NCBI GenBank assembly: GCA_020632975.1
Contig: JACKEL010000005.1
Location: forward strand, 124,001-188,000
DNA length: 64,000 bases
Direction of reading: 5' to 3'
Origin: Myxococcales bacterium
GTDB taxonomy: Bacteria; Myxococcota_C; UBA6777
The notes under the pieces are model-generated. The model made no database searches. It saw only the letters and a program-made list of their open reading frames with translations, and was not told where the DNA came from. The translations under genes were made by a program, and so were the position numbers. The stretch's first letter is position 1, and every line of letters starts with the position of its first letter. Positions 1 to 9,177 of this stretch are shown here, piece after piece.

Positions 1-1
1 A

Positions 2-1954
2 CAAGTCCAATACGAAGCACAGCCCGAAGTGGACTACAACAATATCCAGGCCCCCGCTCCCCAAGAGCCCCAACAGGCCTATACCCAAGAGCCCCAACAA
101 GCTTATACCCAAGAGCCTCAACAGGCTTATACCCAAGAGCCTCAACAAGGTTATGGCCAACAACCCCAAGGCTACGACCCCAATGCACAAGCCGCTGCTG
201 CCGCTGCTGCCGCTTACACGCAGCAACCCAGCTATGGCCAAATGCCACAGTACGGTCAGCCCCAAGGTTACCAAGATCCCCAAGCAGCGGCCTACGCCCA
301 ACAAGGCTATGATCCCAATGCGATGGGCGGTTACGGTCAACAGCCCCAAATGACAGGTGGCTATCCCCAACAACCTGCGCCTCAACAACCTCAGATGACA
401 GGTGGATATCCCCAACAACCCCAAATGACGGGTGGTTACCAACAGCCTCAAATGGGCGGTTATGGCCAACAGCCCCAAATGACGGGTGGTTATCCCCAAC
501 AACCTGCGCCTCAACAACCTGCGATCGCTGCTCCCGCTCCACAACAACCCGTGGTGATGGACGCACAATACGCAGAAACACAAGATGCGTTGGAAGTTCG
601 CGTGATGTGGGGCGGTCGTATCCTCGATCATGCCCACTTCTACAGCCCCAAAAAGATTACCATTGGTGAGTCGCGCAAAAATACGTTCTCTTTGAGCACG
701 GATGCGCTTCCCGCTGAGATGACATCCTTCACGCTGATCGAGTCCAAAGGCGATCGCTTGATGGTGAATTTTACCCCTCAAATGGAAGGGACTGTCACCA
801 TCAAAGATCAGCTCTTTACGCTGGATCAGATCAAACAAAGTGCAAAAGTCGAGAAGACGGACTTCGGACACCAGTTCGCACTCCCCGCACAATCCAAAGT
901 CAACCTGACCTTGGGACAACTCGACTTTGTGATCAGCTTTGTTCCCGCTCCCAAGCGCATCGCCCCCAACTTCTTTAGCCAGATGGACCTCGCTCTGGCC
1001 CGTGCAATGGGCGCTTCCTTCTTGATCCACGGTCTCGCTGTCCTCTTTATGTTGCTCTCAGACGAAGCGCCCCGTGGTCTCGATGAAAACTTCTTCAAAC
1101 AACCCAACCGCTTTGCGCAGTTGATTGTGCGTCCCCCCGAAGAAGAAGAAAAAGAGAAGAAAAAAGAAAGCGGTGGTGCTCGCGCCAAGAACAAAGAAGG
1201 CAAGATGGGCAAAAAGACCACCGAGATCCCCAAAAACGTGGTCAAAAAAGCCGGTCAGATCAAGAAAAATCCCGACGGTACCGCTCCCATCGACATGCAA
1301 AAAGTTGAGAAAGAACTTCTCGACAAAGTCGGTAAAAAAGGGATGCTCGGACTCCTCGGTGGTGGCCAAAGCTCCTACGGCGCGATCCTCTCCGCCAAAG
1401 GATTCGGTGGCGATGATGCTGACGCTGTCGGTAACTTCCTCGGCGGAAAAGTCGGTGCAGCCGCTGGTGACGGCGGTCTCGGCGTTCGTAGTGGTGGTGG
1501 CATGGGCGGTGGAGGCCTTAGCGGTCTCGGCGTTGGTGTCGGAAACCTCGGAACTTACGGACGTGGTGGCGGTAAAGGTGGTCGCGGTTGGGGTAAAGGT
1601 CGCCTTCGTCGCAAGCGCAGCCAAACCGTCGATGTTTCGACAGGTCCCCCCTTGGTTTTTGGTTCGCTCGACAAAGAGATCATTCGTCGCGTGATCAACA
1701 ACCACCGTCGTCGTATCAAGTACTGTTATGAGCGCGAACTCAACAAGTACCCCAACCTTCAAGGGAAGATCAAAGTCTTCTTCCAAATCGAAGGCAACGG
1801 ACGCGTCTCCACCGCGAGCGTAAAACAAACCACCATGAACAACGAACGCGTCGAAGAATGCCTCGTCCGCCGCGTCAAGATCATGCAGTTCCCCGCTCCC
1901 AAAGGTGGTGGTATCGTCCAAGTTAACTACCCCTTCTTCTTCAAACCTTCCTGA
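2..1954 (+). CDS. AgmX/PglI (GltJ/GltG-like) TonB-type energy transducer, 5' end outside window
   Basis: The reading frame is open to the window edge, so the gene starts upstream; the GTG at 29 is probably internal. About 650 residues are visible. In order from codon 29: a Q/P/G/Y-rich low-complexity segment (residues 1-180), a beta-rich domain (about 185-310), one transmembrane helix (about 328-344, ending FMLLSDEAPRGLDENFF), a charged KEKKKE linker, a long Gly-rich stretch (about 440-540) and a TonB-like C-terminal domain (about 550-641) with KYCYERELNKYPNLQGKI and ending NYPFFFKPS. This is the AgmX/PglI C-terminal family. In Myxococcus xanthus GltG and GltJ are inner-membrane parts of the gliding (Glt) complex that link the motor to outer-membrane partners. 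A paralogue lies directly downstream, and an outer-membrane barrel and a TPR lipoprotein follow. A role in gliding is inferred; a general envelope energy-transduction role is the alternative. Confidence 0.8.
   Translation, partial: QVQYEAQPEVDYNNIQAPAPQEPQQAYTQEPQQAYTQEPQQAYTQEPQQGYGQQPQGYDPNAQAAAAAAAAYTQQPSYGQMPQYGQPQGYQDPQAAAYAQQGYDPNAMGGYGQQPQMTGGYPQQPAPQQPQMTGGYPQQPQMTGGYQQPQMGGYGQQPQMTGGYPQQPAPQQPAIAAPAPQQPVVMDAQYAETQDALEVRVMWGGRILDHAHFYSPKKITIGESRKNTFSLSTDALPAEMTSFTLIESKGDRLMVNFTPQMEGTVTIKDQLFTLDQIKQSAKVEKTDFGHQFALPAQSKVNLTLGQLDFVISFVPAPKRIAPNFFSQMDLALARAMGASFLIHGLAVLFMLLSDEAPRGLDENFFKQPNRFAQLIVRPPEEEEKEKKKESGGARAKNKEGKMGKKTTEIPKNVVKKAGQIKKNPDGTAPIDMQKVEKELLDKVGKKGMLGLLGGGQSSYGAILSAKGFGGDDADAVGNFLGGKVGAAAGDGGLGVRSGGGMGGGGLSGLGVGVGNLGTYGRGGGKGGRGWGKGRLRRKRSQTVDVSTGPPLVFGSLDKEIIRRVINNHRRRIKYCYERELNKYPNLQGKIKVFFQIEGNGRVSTASVKQTTMNNERVEECLVRRVKIMQFPAPKGGGIVQVNYPFFFKPS
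61..156 (+). repeat. Four 24-bp in-frame tandem repeats (AYTQEPQQ-type)
   Basis: Four consecutive 24-bp units begin at 61, 85, 109 and 133 and differ at only a few positions. Each unit encodes an eight-residue QEPQQAYT-like peptide. Such repeats can expand or contract by slippage without breaking the frame. Confidence 0.85.
341..523 (+). repeat. Imperfect PQMTGGYPQQP-type coding repeats
   Basis: The motif QMTGGYPQQP and shortened forms recur four to five times here within the low-complexity N-terminal part of the AgmX-like protein. The DNA copies (atgacaggtggctatcccc and variants) are near-identical, which indicates recent tandem or segmental duplication. Confidence 0.75.
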
Positions 1955-2334
1955 TCCTCCCAAACCACCTCGATATCCTTCTCCCCTCCCCTCTTTTTCT
2001 CTCTCCCAACATCTCACAAAACACAGCATCTTTCGTAATGATGGACTCGTTTGTCTTCTCTTCTTTTCAAGAGATCGCTCTTTCGTGATCCTTCCTAAGA
2101 AATTAGAAGAAAAGAAAAAAATGGGAACCTACCTGCTCCACCGTTGTCTAGAGAACCATAAGAAAGCGCGATAGTACCGAAAGTTTGGAATCCATCTGAC
2201 GGGACACTTTCTGCAAAAGACCTATACTCTAGGCCTTTGCAAAGAGGATCTTTTTGCGCCCTCCTGACGACAAGATCAATCATCTCTCAAAACATCGGAT
2301 AGATGGGAGAGATCAACCCAAAGGAGCCCTCCCC
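1955..2334. other. Intergenic stretch between the two AgmX-like genes
   Basis: This 380-bp gap starts with a strongly pyrimidine-rich tract (about 1956-2010). I see no convincing gene, terminator or promoter. A good ribosome site (AAAGGAG, about 2320) lies just before the downstream ATG. Confidence 0.5.
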
Positions 2335-3787
2335 ATGAACACCTATGCTCCACAATCCCCTATGTTCTCTCCCTTCATGCAAAACACCCAAGAGTCGTCT
2401 TATGCGGAGACCCAAGATGCTTTGGAAGTCCGCCTCTCATGGGGAGATCGTCTGCTTGAACATACCCACTTTTATCGTCCCAAAAAGATCACCCTTGGGG
2501 GGTCACGTAGAGATACGTTTACCCTAGAGACATCGGATCTTCTGCCTGCGGGATGCACGTCTTTTACTTTGGTGGAAACGCAAAAGAACCAGATGATGGT
2601 GCATTTCACCCACCAGATGGACGGCGCAGCTTGGATCAAAGATCGTTGGTACACCCTCGAACAACTCAAACAAAGCCCAAAGACCGAAAGAAACCGAGCA
2701 CGGCTACAGGTTCCCGCTGCCCACACAGTGCAAGCTCCACCTGAGCCTTGGGCAGATGGAGTTGATCTTGGGCACCGTGTCCGCCCCCAAGCCACTAGGC
2801 ATGGGCTCGTTCAAGCATCTGGATATTCCGATGGCAAGGGCCTTTGCGATCTCTTTCTTGCTCCACAGCTTGGCAGTGATGTTTATGTTGCTTTCTGACG
2901 AAGCCCCCCGTGGCCTCGACGAAAACTTCTTCAAACAAAACAATCGCTTCGGCAGCATGATCATCCGCCCACCCGAACAAGAGAAAGCACCCCCGACGCC
3001 ATCCAGCTCTGCCCCCGCCAAAGGCAAGGCATCCCAGATGGGCTCCAAAGACAAACAAGCCCCCAGAAACAACCGTCGCAGCGGGACGATTGAAAAAAAC
3101 ATCGATGGGACCGCGCACCTCAACATGAAGACCATCGAACAACAAGTGATGAACAAGTTGAAAAGCAAAAGCTTGCTTGGCTTGCTTGGTGGCGGACAAA
3201 GCCTATACAACAAGTTGATCGACGCAAAAGCCAAAGGCGGCGATGATATCGATGCCATCGGCGGTCTCAACGGAGCTTTCGTAGGCGTATCAAAAGGGAA
3301 CGGTGGGCTGGCTCTGCGTGGCGGTGGATCTGAAGGTGGCGGCGGCATCAATGGAACAGGCGTAGGCTTGGGTGACTTTGGTAGCTTCCTCAAAGATGCT
3401 CGCAAGTGCAAGGGCAAGTGTCGCCGCGGAAAGCTGCGCGCCAAAAGAAAACAGCAGATCATCATCCCCGACGTTGGGCGTGTTCAGATCGAAGGAACGC
3501 TCGACAAAGAGATCATCCGTCGAATCATCCGCAACAACAGCTCTCGATTCAAATACTGTTATGAAAGAGAACTACACAAACATCCTCGCCTCCAAGGGAA
3601 GATCAAGATCTTCTTCCAAATCGAAGGCAATGGGCGCGTTGGTTTCGCACGTATCAAATCGACAACCATGAACAACGATCGCGTCGAAGGATGCTTGTCC
3701 CAACGCGTTCGGCATCTGCTCTTCCCTGCCCCAAAAGGCGGTGGCATCGTCCAAGTCAATTACCCCTTCTTCTTCAAGCCCTCCTGA
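2335..3787 (+). pseudogene. Second AgmX/PglI-like transducer, frameshifted near 2689
   Basis: This is a paralogue of the preceding gene with the same layout: SYAETQDALEV beta domain, transmembrane helix ending MLLSDEAPRGLDENFF, Gly-rich linker, and C-terminal domain with KYCYERELHKHPRLQGKI, ending NYPFFFKPS. It lacks the long Q/P-rich N-terminus. The start ATG at 2335 follows AAAGGAG. The frame used from 2335 must change near 2689, within gaaagaaa: removing one A there lets PKTEETEHGYRF align residue for residue with AKVEKTDFGHQF of the first copy, and the second frame then stays open to the TGA at 3787. As written, the upstream frame ends at 2898 with unrelated residues. Codon use and similarity are intact on both sides. 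It is therefore a recent frameshift, a sequencing error in an A-run, or (less likely) programmed frameshifting. Confidence 0.75.
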
Positions 3788-3798
3788 AAACACCCCAC

Positions 3799-4320
3799 TC
3801 AAAACTCGCCAACCAATCCCACCCCCACACGACTTGGCCCAACCTGCGGGACGACCATCATCGAAAAATGTGACTTCTCTTTTTCTTGGCTCGCTTTCTT
3901 GTGGGGGTGCTGGAAGTACATCACCAACCCAGCGATCAACAACCCCAAGCCCACAAGTTGAACGATGCCTGAAGCGATATACATCGGCCACGCCCACGAA
4001 AACCACAAAAACCCCTCCCAACCCCCGATACTTTTGTAATCAAAGAAAATAGACCCACCAGGAATCAACATCGGCCAAAAGCGCTCAACTTGAATCCCCG
4101 CGGTCACATAAGGAAAAATCGATGACATCAAAAAGGTCGTGACACCCGCAGCAATCAGCTTCGTGCCTGTCAACCTTCGATTGTGAAAACGAACGCTTTC
4201 TTCAGGTTTCTTGTCGAAAGCACGCTCCATGAAGTCACTTTTTTCGACCTCTGCATAAGAAAAAGAAGAAAAATTTGAAAGAAAAAGTGAGATGACAAAA
4301 AAAGTCAAAAAGGACTTCAT
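3799..4320 (-). CDS. Small exported membrane protein, unrecognised
   Basis: The product has 173 residues and begins MKSFLTFFVISLFLSNF, a clear signal peptide or first membrane helix with likely cleavage after SYA. Further hydrophobic segments lie at about 53-75 and 112-137. The tail is charged (HPHKKASQEKEK). The start ATG at 4320 has AGGGAGA upstream. It is convergent with the frameshifted AgmX-like gene (11-bp gap) and divergent from the outer-membrane barrel gene. I do not recognise a family. The position inside a possible envelope/gliding cluster suggests an envelope role, but nothing in the sequence proves it. Confidence 0.65.
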   Translation of the reverse strand: MKSFLTFFVISLFLSNFSSFSYAEVEKSDFMERAFDKKPEESVRFHNRRLTGTKLIAAGVTTFLMSSIFPYVTAGIQVERFWPMLIPGGSIFFDYKSIGGWEGFLWFSWAWPMYIASGIVQLVGLGLLIAGLVMYFQHPHKKASQEKEKSHFSMMVVPQVGPSRVGVGLVGEF

Positions 4321-4628
4321 AGGGGTGTCTCCCTTGTTTCATGAGGACAAAGAACGAATTGTGTCTTGCTTTGATAGGGTCGTTGTTCCTTTTGAGGAGA
4401 TCTTTCAAAAAAAATCACGGCCCTTGCGTTTTCTTATTCTTCCCCGAAAAACCGAGCAGAACGAAAACAACAAGACACAAAACCACCAGCCTAAGGAGCG
4501 GTATCATCGCAAGAATCACAGTTCTTTGCCCCCCCTTCCAAAGAAGAACGTTGCACACACAGGGGATTCGTGTTAGCTTCTACCAGCTTTTAGTGACGAA
4601 CCCGATAATCCGTGGAGCTGAACAGATC
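4321..4628. other. Divergent intergenic region
   Basis: This 308-bp AT-leaning stretch separates the minus-strand membrane protein from the plus-strand barrel gene and should carry promoters for both. An upstream extension of the barrel reading frame runs back to 4341, but it has no signal-like start and is not supported. I could not assign reliable -35/-10 boxes. Confidence 0.5.
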
Positions 4629-5243
4629 ATGTTGCGGCGCATACTCTTCGGTCTCTTTGCATTCTCCGTTCTTTTCGGTGTCTTCGCCCCCCGCGCACAA
4701 GCGCAGTATCTCGAAGAAGATCCCAAAAGCTACATCCGCAAAGGCTTCTTTATGTCGGCCTCGTATGGCCTTTATGTCTTTGCCCTCAAACCTTCGGCTC
4801 TTTCGAGAGAAAATGGCGCACAAGCCAGCTTGATTGGGACGCTTGGAGGACTTGAACTGGGCTACGATGTCGCTGACATCTTTTCTCTGCAATTCTCCTT
4901 CCTTGCCCCCGCGGTCACAGGCGATCCGCAAGCAGGAGGGGGAAATGGTGACTACCTTTTCCAATTGGGAGCCACCATCCACTTTTTGCGGCTGAACCAG
5001 CTTTATATCTACGCAAAACTTGGGGCGGGTGTATCGCTATCCTTGCCAGATACCAATAACAATCTTGGCTTGATCGTACACCTTGGTTTGGGACTCAAAT
5101 ATTACACCCGAGCGCGTCACCTCTCCGTTGGTTTGGAGGTGATCGGACTGTTGCGCCCCTTGACGTTTGGCGGCACTTCAGGTTCGGATAGCTCCCTCAG
5201 TTTGGGGATCGGTGTGATGCCAACATTGACTTACACGTTCTAA
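4629..5243 (+). CDS. Outer-membrane beta-barrel protein
   Basis: The start ATG at 4629 gives a 204-residue protein with a classic signal peptide (MLRRILFGLFAFSVLFGVF, cleavage after AQA). The rest alternates short amphipathic strands and ends LTYTF with a C-terminal aromatic, as expected for an outer-membrane barrel inserted by BamA. Segments such as LGGLELGYDVADIFSLQF and YIYAKLGAGVSLSL are typical transmembrane strands. It lies next to AgmX-like transducers and a TPR lipoprotein. In Myxococcus, barrels such as CglE, GltA, GltB and GltH accompany these proteins in gliding clusters, so a Glt-like role is inferred. Confidence 0.75.
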   Translation: MLRRILFGLFAFSVLFGVFAPRAQAQYLEEDPKSYIRKGFFMSASYGLYVFALKPSALSRENGAQASLIGTLGGLELGYDVADIFSLQFSFLAPAVTGDPQAGGGNGDYLFQLGATIHFLRLNQLYIYAKLGAGVSLSLPDTNNNLGLIVHLGLGLKYYTRARHLSVGLEVIGLLRPLTFGGTSGSDSSLSLGIGVMPTLTYTF

Positions 5244-5341
5244 AGATCCCCCACCTATCTCCCACACCCCCAAGAAACCAACAAACTTACGCAGGTCTTT
5301 GCCTGATCCCATCCCTGCAACCTATGTCATAGAGAGAGAAC

Positions 5342-6463
5342 ATGTACGCGAGACTGCTTTCCCTTTCCATTCTTCTTTGCAGTGTTTGGATGTTCGTGGG
5401 CTGCGAAAAAGTCGATCAACGACGTGCACGTCGCCTCGCCAACCAAGCCGTCGATAGCATCAAGTCGCAACAATATTCCAACGCAAAGTCGCTGCTCAAA
5501 AAAGCCGTGCGACTTTACGCTTACGACCCCAATACCTACTACCTGCTTGGCCGAACCCACCAAGCCAGCGAGGAATATCCTGAAGCTGTCCAAGCTTACC
5601 TAAAGTGCATCAGCCTCGACTCTGCAAACAAAAGCGCACAATTCTACCTTGCGAAGATCTACATCAAAAACAAAGAACCTCTCAAAGCGATCCCCCACTA
5701 CGAAAAAGCCTTTGAATTGAATGCCAAAGATTCAAACTACGCTTACGAGTTGGCGCTCGCTTACCAAAAGGCTCGTCGTTTCCCCAAAGCCGCAGAGACC
5801 ATGCAGAAGGCCATCCAGCTGAATGGCAAGTTCACTGCCGCTTACAACGGTCTTGCTTCGATCCACCTCGACCAAGCCGCAGAACATGAGCCTCCCCCAC
5901 CCGAGCCCAAGCCCGAAGAAGACGACAAGAAAAAGAAGAAGAAAAAAGGCGAAAAAGAGCCGCCCCGCACCATCCTTGTCCCCGTTGCAGAGGCTGCGAA
6001 ACCTTTTTACCAAAAAGCTGAAACCGCCCTTCTTTCGGCCATTCAGAACCAAGCTTCGGATGAGCAAACATACAACCTTCTCGCTTTGCTCTACATCAAA
6101 CAACACCAGTTTGAACAAGCTGTGCGCACCACCCAAAAGATCACCTCGACCAAACCCAACGATGCAGGCGCCCTCTACCACATGGGTCTCGCTTACGACT
6201 TGTGGTTTGAAAAAGTCCGCGTCCAAGCGCTGACCGAAAAAGACGAAGCACAGAAAAAAACCTTTGAGCGTGAAGCGACCGAAAAACGCGAGAAAGCTTT
6301 GGATATCTTCAAAGACTTTATCCAACGCAAGATCGGTACGGAGACGATGAAGATGGATGTTCGTATGAAGATCCGCAGCCTCACCGAACTCAAAGAAAAA
6401 GAACTCGCCAAACAAATCGAAAAAGAACGCAAGCGCAAACGTCGCCGTCGTCGCCGTCGTTAA
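5342..6463 (+). CDS. TPR lipoprotein, GltE/AglT-like
   Basis: The protein has 373 residues. It opens with a lipoprotein signal (lipobox FVGC, Cys21) and carries at least five tetratricopeptide repeats: four in residues 30-185 (for example YYLLGRTHQASEEYPEAVQA) and more from about 225 after a Lys-rich insert (DDKKKKKKKGEKE, about 195-210). The last residues are almost all Lys and Arg. TPR lipoproteins act as periplasmic scaffolds. In the Myxococcus gliding cluster the TPR lipoprotein GltE (AglT) sits beside AgmX-like proteins and barrels, matching this neighbourhood. The TPR call is firm; the gliding role is inferred. The start ATG at 5342 follows agagagaac. Confidence 0.75.
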   Translation: MYARLLSLSILLCSVWMFVGCEKVDQRRARRLANQAVDSIKSQQYSNAKSLLKKAVRLYAYDPNTYYLLGRTHQASEEYPEAVQAYLKCISLDSANKSAQFYLAKIYIKNKEPLKAIPHYEKAFELNAKDSNYAYELALAYQKARRFPKAAETMQKAIQLNGKFTAAYNGLASIHLDQAAEHEPPPPEPKPEEDDKKKKKKKGEKEPPRTILVPVAEAAKPFYQKAETALLSAIQNQASDEQTYNLLALLYIKQHQFEQAVRTTQKITSTKPNDAGALYHMGLAYDLWFEKVRVQALTEKDEAQKKTFEREATEKREKALDIFKDFIQRKIGTETMKMDVRMKIRSLTELKEKELAKQIEKERKRKRRRRRRR

Positions 6464-6550
6464 TCTGTCTCCGCCTCTCCTTCAAGGTGCGCTGCATCCT
6501 TCCCAACCCCAGATCTCTCAATCAAAAACCCATCACAATCGAGCAAGACT

Positions 6551-8884
6551 ATGACCGAGAGCATCGCGTTTGATCCCGTTCCCCAACTTGTCGAAGAAAC
6601 GCAAATCGACGTATCCAGCGTACGCGCAACCCTTCGACTTCTCGAAGAAGGGAACACTGTTCCCTTTATTGCGCGTTATCGTAAGGAAGTCACCAACTCA
6701 CTCGACGAAGTGCAGATCCGCACCATCGAGGAGCGACACACCTACATCATGGAGCTGGAACAGCGTCGTCAAAGCATCCTTGCTTCCATCCAAGAACAAG
6801 GGAAACTCACAGACGAACTCAAAGCTCGCCTCCTCACCGTGCGAAACAAAGCTGAGCTTGAGGACTTGTACCTTCCTTACAAGCCAAAACGCCGAACACG
6901 CGCCATTATCGCTCGTGAACGTGGCCTCGCTCCTCTTGCAGATCGCATCCTTGAGCAAGCCCTTGTAGGCGATCCAGAAACCGAAGCTGCGGCCTTTGTC
7001 GATGCAGAAAAAGAAGTCCCCTCCACGGACAAAGCCCTTCAAGGTGCACGCGACATCGTCGCCGAGATCCTTGCGGAAGATGCGGATGTTCGGGCGCTTG
7101 TGCGCGAACGCTTCCTCAAAGAAGGAACGCTCGTCACAGAGGTCACCACGGACTTCAAAGAACAAACCAGCAAGTTTGAGCAATACTACGACTTCAAAGA
7201 AGCCGTCCATACGATTCCATCCCACCGTTTCTTGGCGATCCAGCGCGGAGAAAAAGAAGGTGCTTTGCGCGCCAAGATCGATGTCGATGTTGATCCGCTG
7301 TTGTTCGAACTCCAAGACAAGATGCAATACAACAGCAAGTCCCCATTTGCCGAGCAGATGGTCCTTGCTGTCAAAGATGGTTACAAGCGTCTGATCGCCC
7401 CAAGCGTCGAAACTGACGTGCGTGTCGAACTCAAGATGCGCTCAGACCGCGATGCTGTCGACATCTTCGCCAACAACTTGCGCAACCTGTTGTTGGCTTC
7501 TCCCCTTGGAGAAAAAAGCGTGATCGGCATCGACCCTGGACTACGAACAGGCTGTAAGTGCGTTGCTGTCGATCAAACAGGAAAGTTCCTCGGCAATATC
7601 ACGATCTACCCCGCCACAGGCGACGAGACGAAAGCATCGCGAGACCTGCTTGCGTTTCTGACCAAGTATCCGCCTTTTGCCATCGCGATCGGCAACGGGA
7701 CAGGCGGTCGTGAGACCGAAGGCTTCGTGAAAAAGCTCCTCAAAAGCCAAAACCTGCGCGATATCATCCTGATCCAAGTCAACGAGGCAGGAGCCAGTGT
7801 CTACAGTGCATCCGATGTTGCGCGTGAAGAGTTCCCCGATCTCGATCTGACCATACGTGGCGCGATCTCCATCGCACGTCGTCTCCAAGATCCCCTCGCA
7901 GAGTTGGTCAAAGTCGATCCCAAGTCCATTGGCGTCGGTCAGTACCAACACGATGTGTACCAACCCTTGCTCCAAAAGAAACTCGACGAAGTGGTCGAAA
8001 GCTGCGTAAACCAGGTGGGTGTCGAAGTAAACACCGCAAGCGCGCCGCTACTCGCCTATGTTGCGGGAGTTGGCCCCTCGCTCTCGAAGAAGATCGTCAA
8101 ACATCGTGAGCAAAATGGCCCCTTCTCTGATCGCAAGGCATTGCTCAAAGTCTCGGGACTTGGCGCAAAAACCTACGAGCAGGCCGCAGGCTTCTTGCGC
8201 GTTCGCGGTAGCAAACACCCCCTTGATGCTTCCGCCGTTCACCCCGAGCGTTACGGACTTGTCGAACAAATGGCCTCGGATATGGGCGCCGATGTCAGCG
8301 CATTGATCGGCAATCTCAGCCTGATCCAAAAGATCGAGATCAAACGTTACATCAGCGACGATGTTGGTGAGCCCACACTGCGCGACATCATCGAAGAATT
8401 GAAAAAGCCCGGTCGCGATCCTCGCACCACCTTCGAGGCACCAAAGTTCCGCGATGACGTCAACGAGATGGAAGACCTCTCCCCAGGTATGCAACTCGAA
8501 GGCGTTGTCACCAACGTTACGGCATTCGGGGCTTTTGTGGATGTCGGCGTTCACCAAGATGGACTCGTCCATATCTCCGAGTTATCCGACCAGTTCGTCA
8601 AAGATCCCAACGAGATCGTCCAAGTCGGGCAAAAACTCTCCGTTCGCGTCCTTGAAGTGGACCTCGCACGCCGCCGCATCGCCCTTTCCGCTCGCTCGGG
8701 TGAAGGTGCACCACGCGCCAAAAGCGTCTCAGACGAACTCCCCGACAACAAAACACCGCAACAACATCGTGGAAAAGGCCGAAACGACCGCAACCAACGA
8801 AACGATCGCGGAAAGCCCAACGACAAGAACTTCCAAAGCGGTAAGTTCACCAACAACCCCTTCGCTTCCCTCCTCAAAAAATAA
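6551..8884 (+). CDS. tex: RNA-binding transcriptional accessory protein Tex
   Basis: The 777-residue product matches Tex over its whole usual length. The N-terminal helical domain (VRATLRLLEEGNTVPFIARYRKE) is followed by a YqgF/RNase H-like domain (VIGIDPGLRTGCKCVAV, about 325-341), helix-hairpin-helix elements (about 500-570) and a C-terminal S1 domain (GVVTNVTAFGAFVDVGVHQDG, split between about 655 and 675). The last 50 residues form a basic, Asn/Arg-rich tail. Tex binds nucleic acid and influences transcript processing in the cytoplasm. It starts 87 bp after the TPR lipoprotein on the same strand and may be co-transcribed, with no evident functional link. Confidence 0.95.
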   Translation: MTESIAFDPVPQLVEETQIDVSSVRATLRLLEEGNTVPFIARYRKEVTNSLDEVQIRTIEERHTYIMELEQRRQSILASIQEQGKLTDELKARLLTVRNKAELEDLYLPYKPKRRTRAIIARERGLAPLADRILEQALVGDPETEAAAFVDAEKEVPSTDKALQGARDIVAEILAEDADVRALVRERFLKEGTLVTEVTTDFKEQTSKFEQYYDFKEAVHTIPSHRFLAIQRGEKEGALRAKIDVDVDPLLFELQDKMQYNSKSPFAEQMVLAVKDGYKRLIAPSVETDVRVELKMRSDRDAVDIFANNLRNLLLASPLGEKSVIGIDPGLRTGCKCVAVDQTGKFLGNITIYPATGDETKASRDLLAFLTKYPPFAIAIGNGTGGRETEGFVKKLLKSQNLRDIILIQVNEAGASVYSASDVAREEFPDLDLTIRGAISIARRLQDPLAELVKVDPKSIGVGQYQHDVYQPLLQKKLDEVVESCVNQVGVEVNTASAPLLAYVAGVGPSLSKKIVKHREQNGPFSDRKALLKVSGLGAKTYEQAAGFLRVRGSKHPLDASAVHPERYGLVEQMASDMGADVSALIGNLSLIQKIEIKRYISDDVGEPTLRDIIEELKKPGRDPRTTFEAPKFRDDVNEMEDLSPGMQLEGVVTNVTAFGAFVDVGVHQDGLVHISELSDQFVKDPNEIVQVGQKLSVRVLEVDLARRRIALSARSGEGAPRAKSVSDELPDNKTPQQHRGKGRNDRNQRNDRGKPNDKNFQSGKFTNNPFASLLKK

Positions 8885-8976
8885 TCCCGCTCCCTTTTTG
8901 TGCATAAGCTGAACTTCTTTCGACTTTTTTGTCGAGAAAGAGAGCACCAGTTTAGCCTTAAACTTTGGGGGCGAAT

Positions 8977-9141
8977 ATGAAGTGGACAAAGTGTTTCAGT
9001 CTTCTTGTGGTATTCGGACTGATGGAGCTTTTGCCGATCTGTCAGGTTTCTTGTGATGAGAGAGGTAAGTTCGCTTCTTCTGAGCCTAGGCTCGTGAAGC
9101 GAGAGCTAACAGCAGGCCAGATCCGCTTTCTTAGTCGTTAA
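8977..9141 (+). CDS. Small secreted or lipoprotein-like ORF, 54 aa
   Basis: An ATG at 8977 behind ggggg opens a 54-codon frame ending TAA at 9139-9141. It begins MKWTKCFSLLVVFGLMELL, a good signal-peptide shape (two Lys, then a hydrophobic core), followed by PICQVSC. The second Cys could be lipidated, but the box is imperfect (Gln at -3). The mature part is short and charged. No family is recognised, so it may be a real small envelope protein or chance. Confidence 0.4.
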   Translation: MKWTKCFSLLVVFGLMELLPICQVSCDERGKFASSEPRLVKRELTAGQIRFLSR

Positions 9142-9177
9142 AACTCTCCGCACGAAAAAACCATCTACCTTTCTTTT

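Noticed and set aside
1058..2029. 323-codon minus-strand ORF in the first AgmX-like gene
   Set aside because: It arises from the Gly- and Lys-rich codons of the true gene; the product is a low-complexity Thr/Ala/Phe string.
8917..8940. Hairpin ctttcgac/gtcgagaaag after tex as a terminator
   Set aside because: The stem has a bulge and no T-run follows, so I could not call it a terminator.
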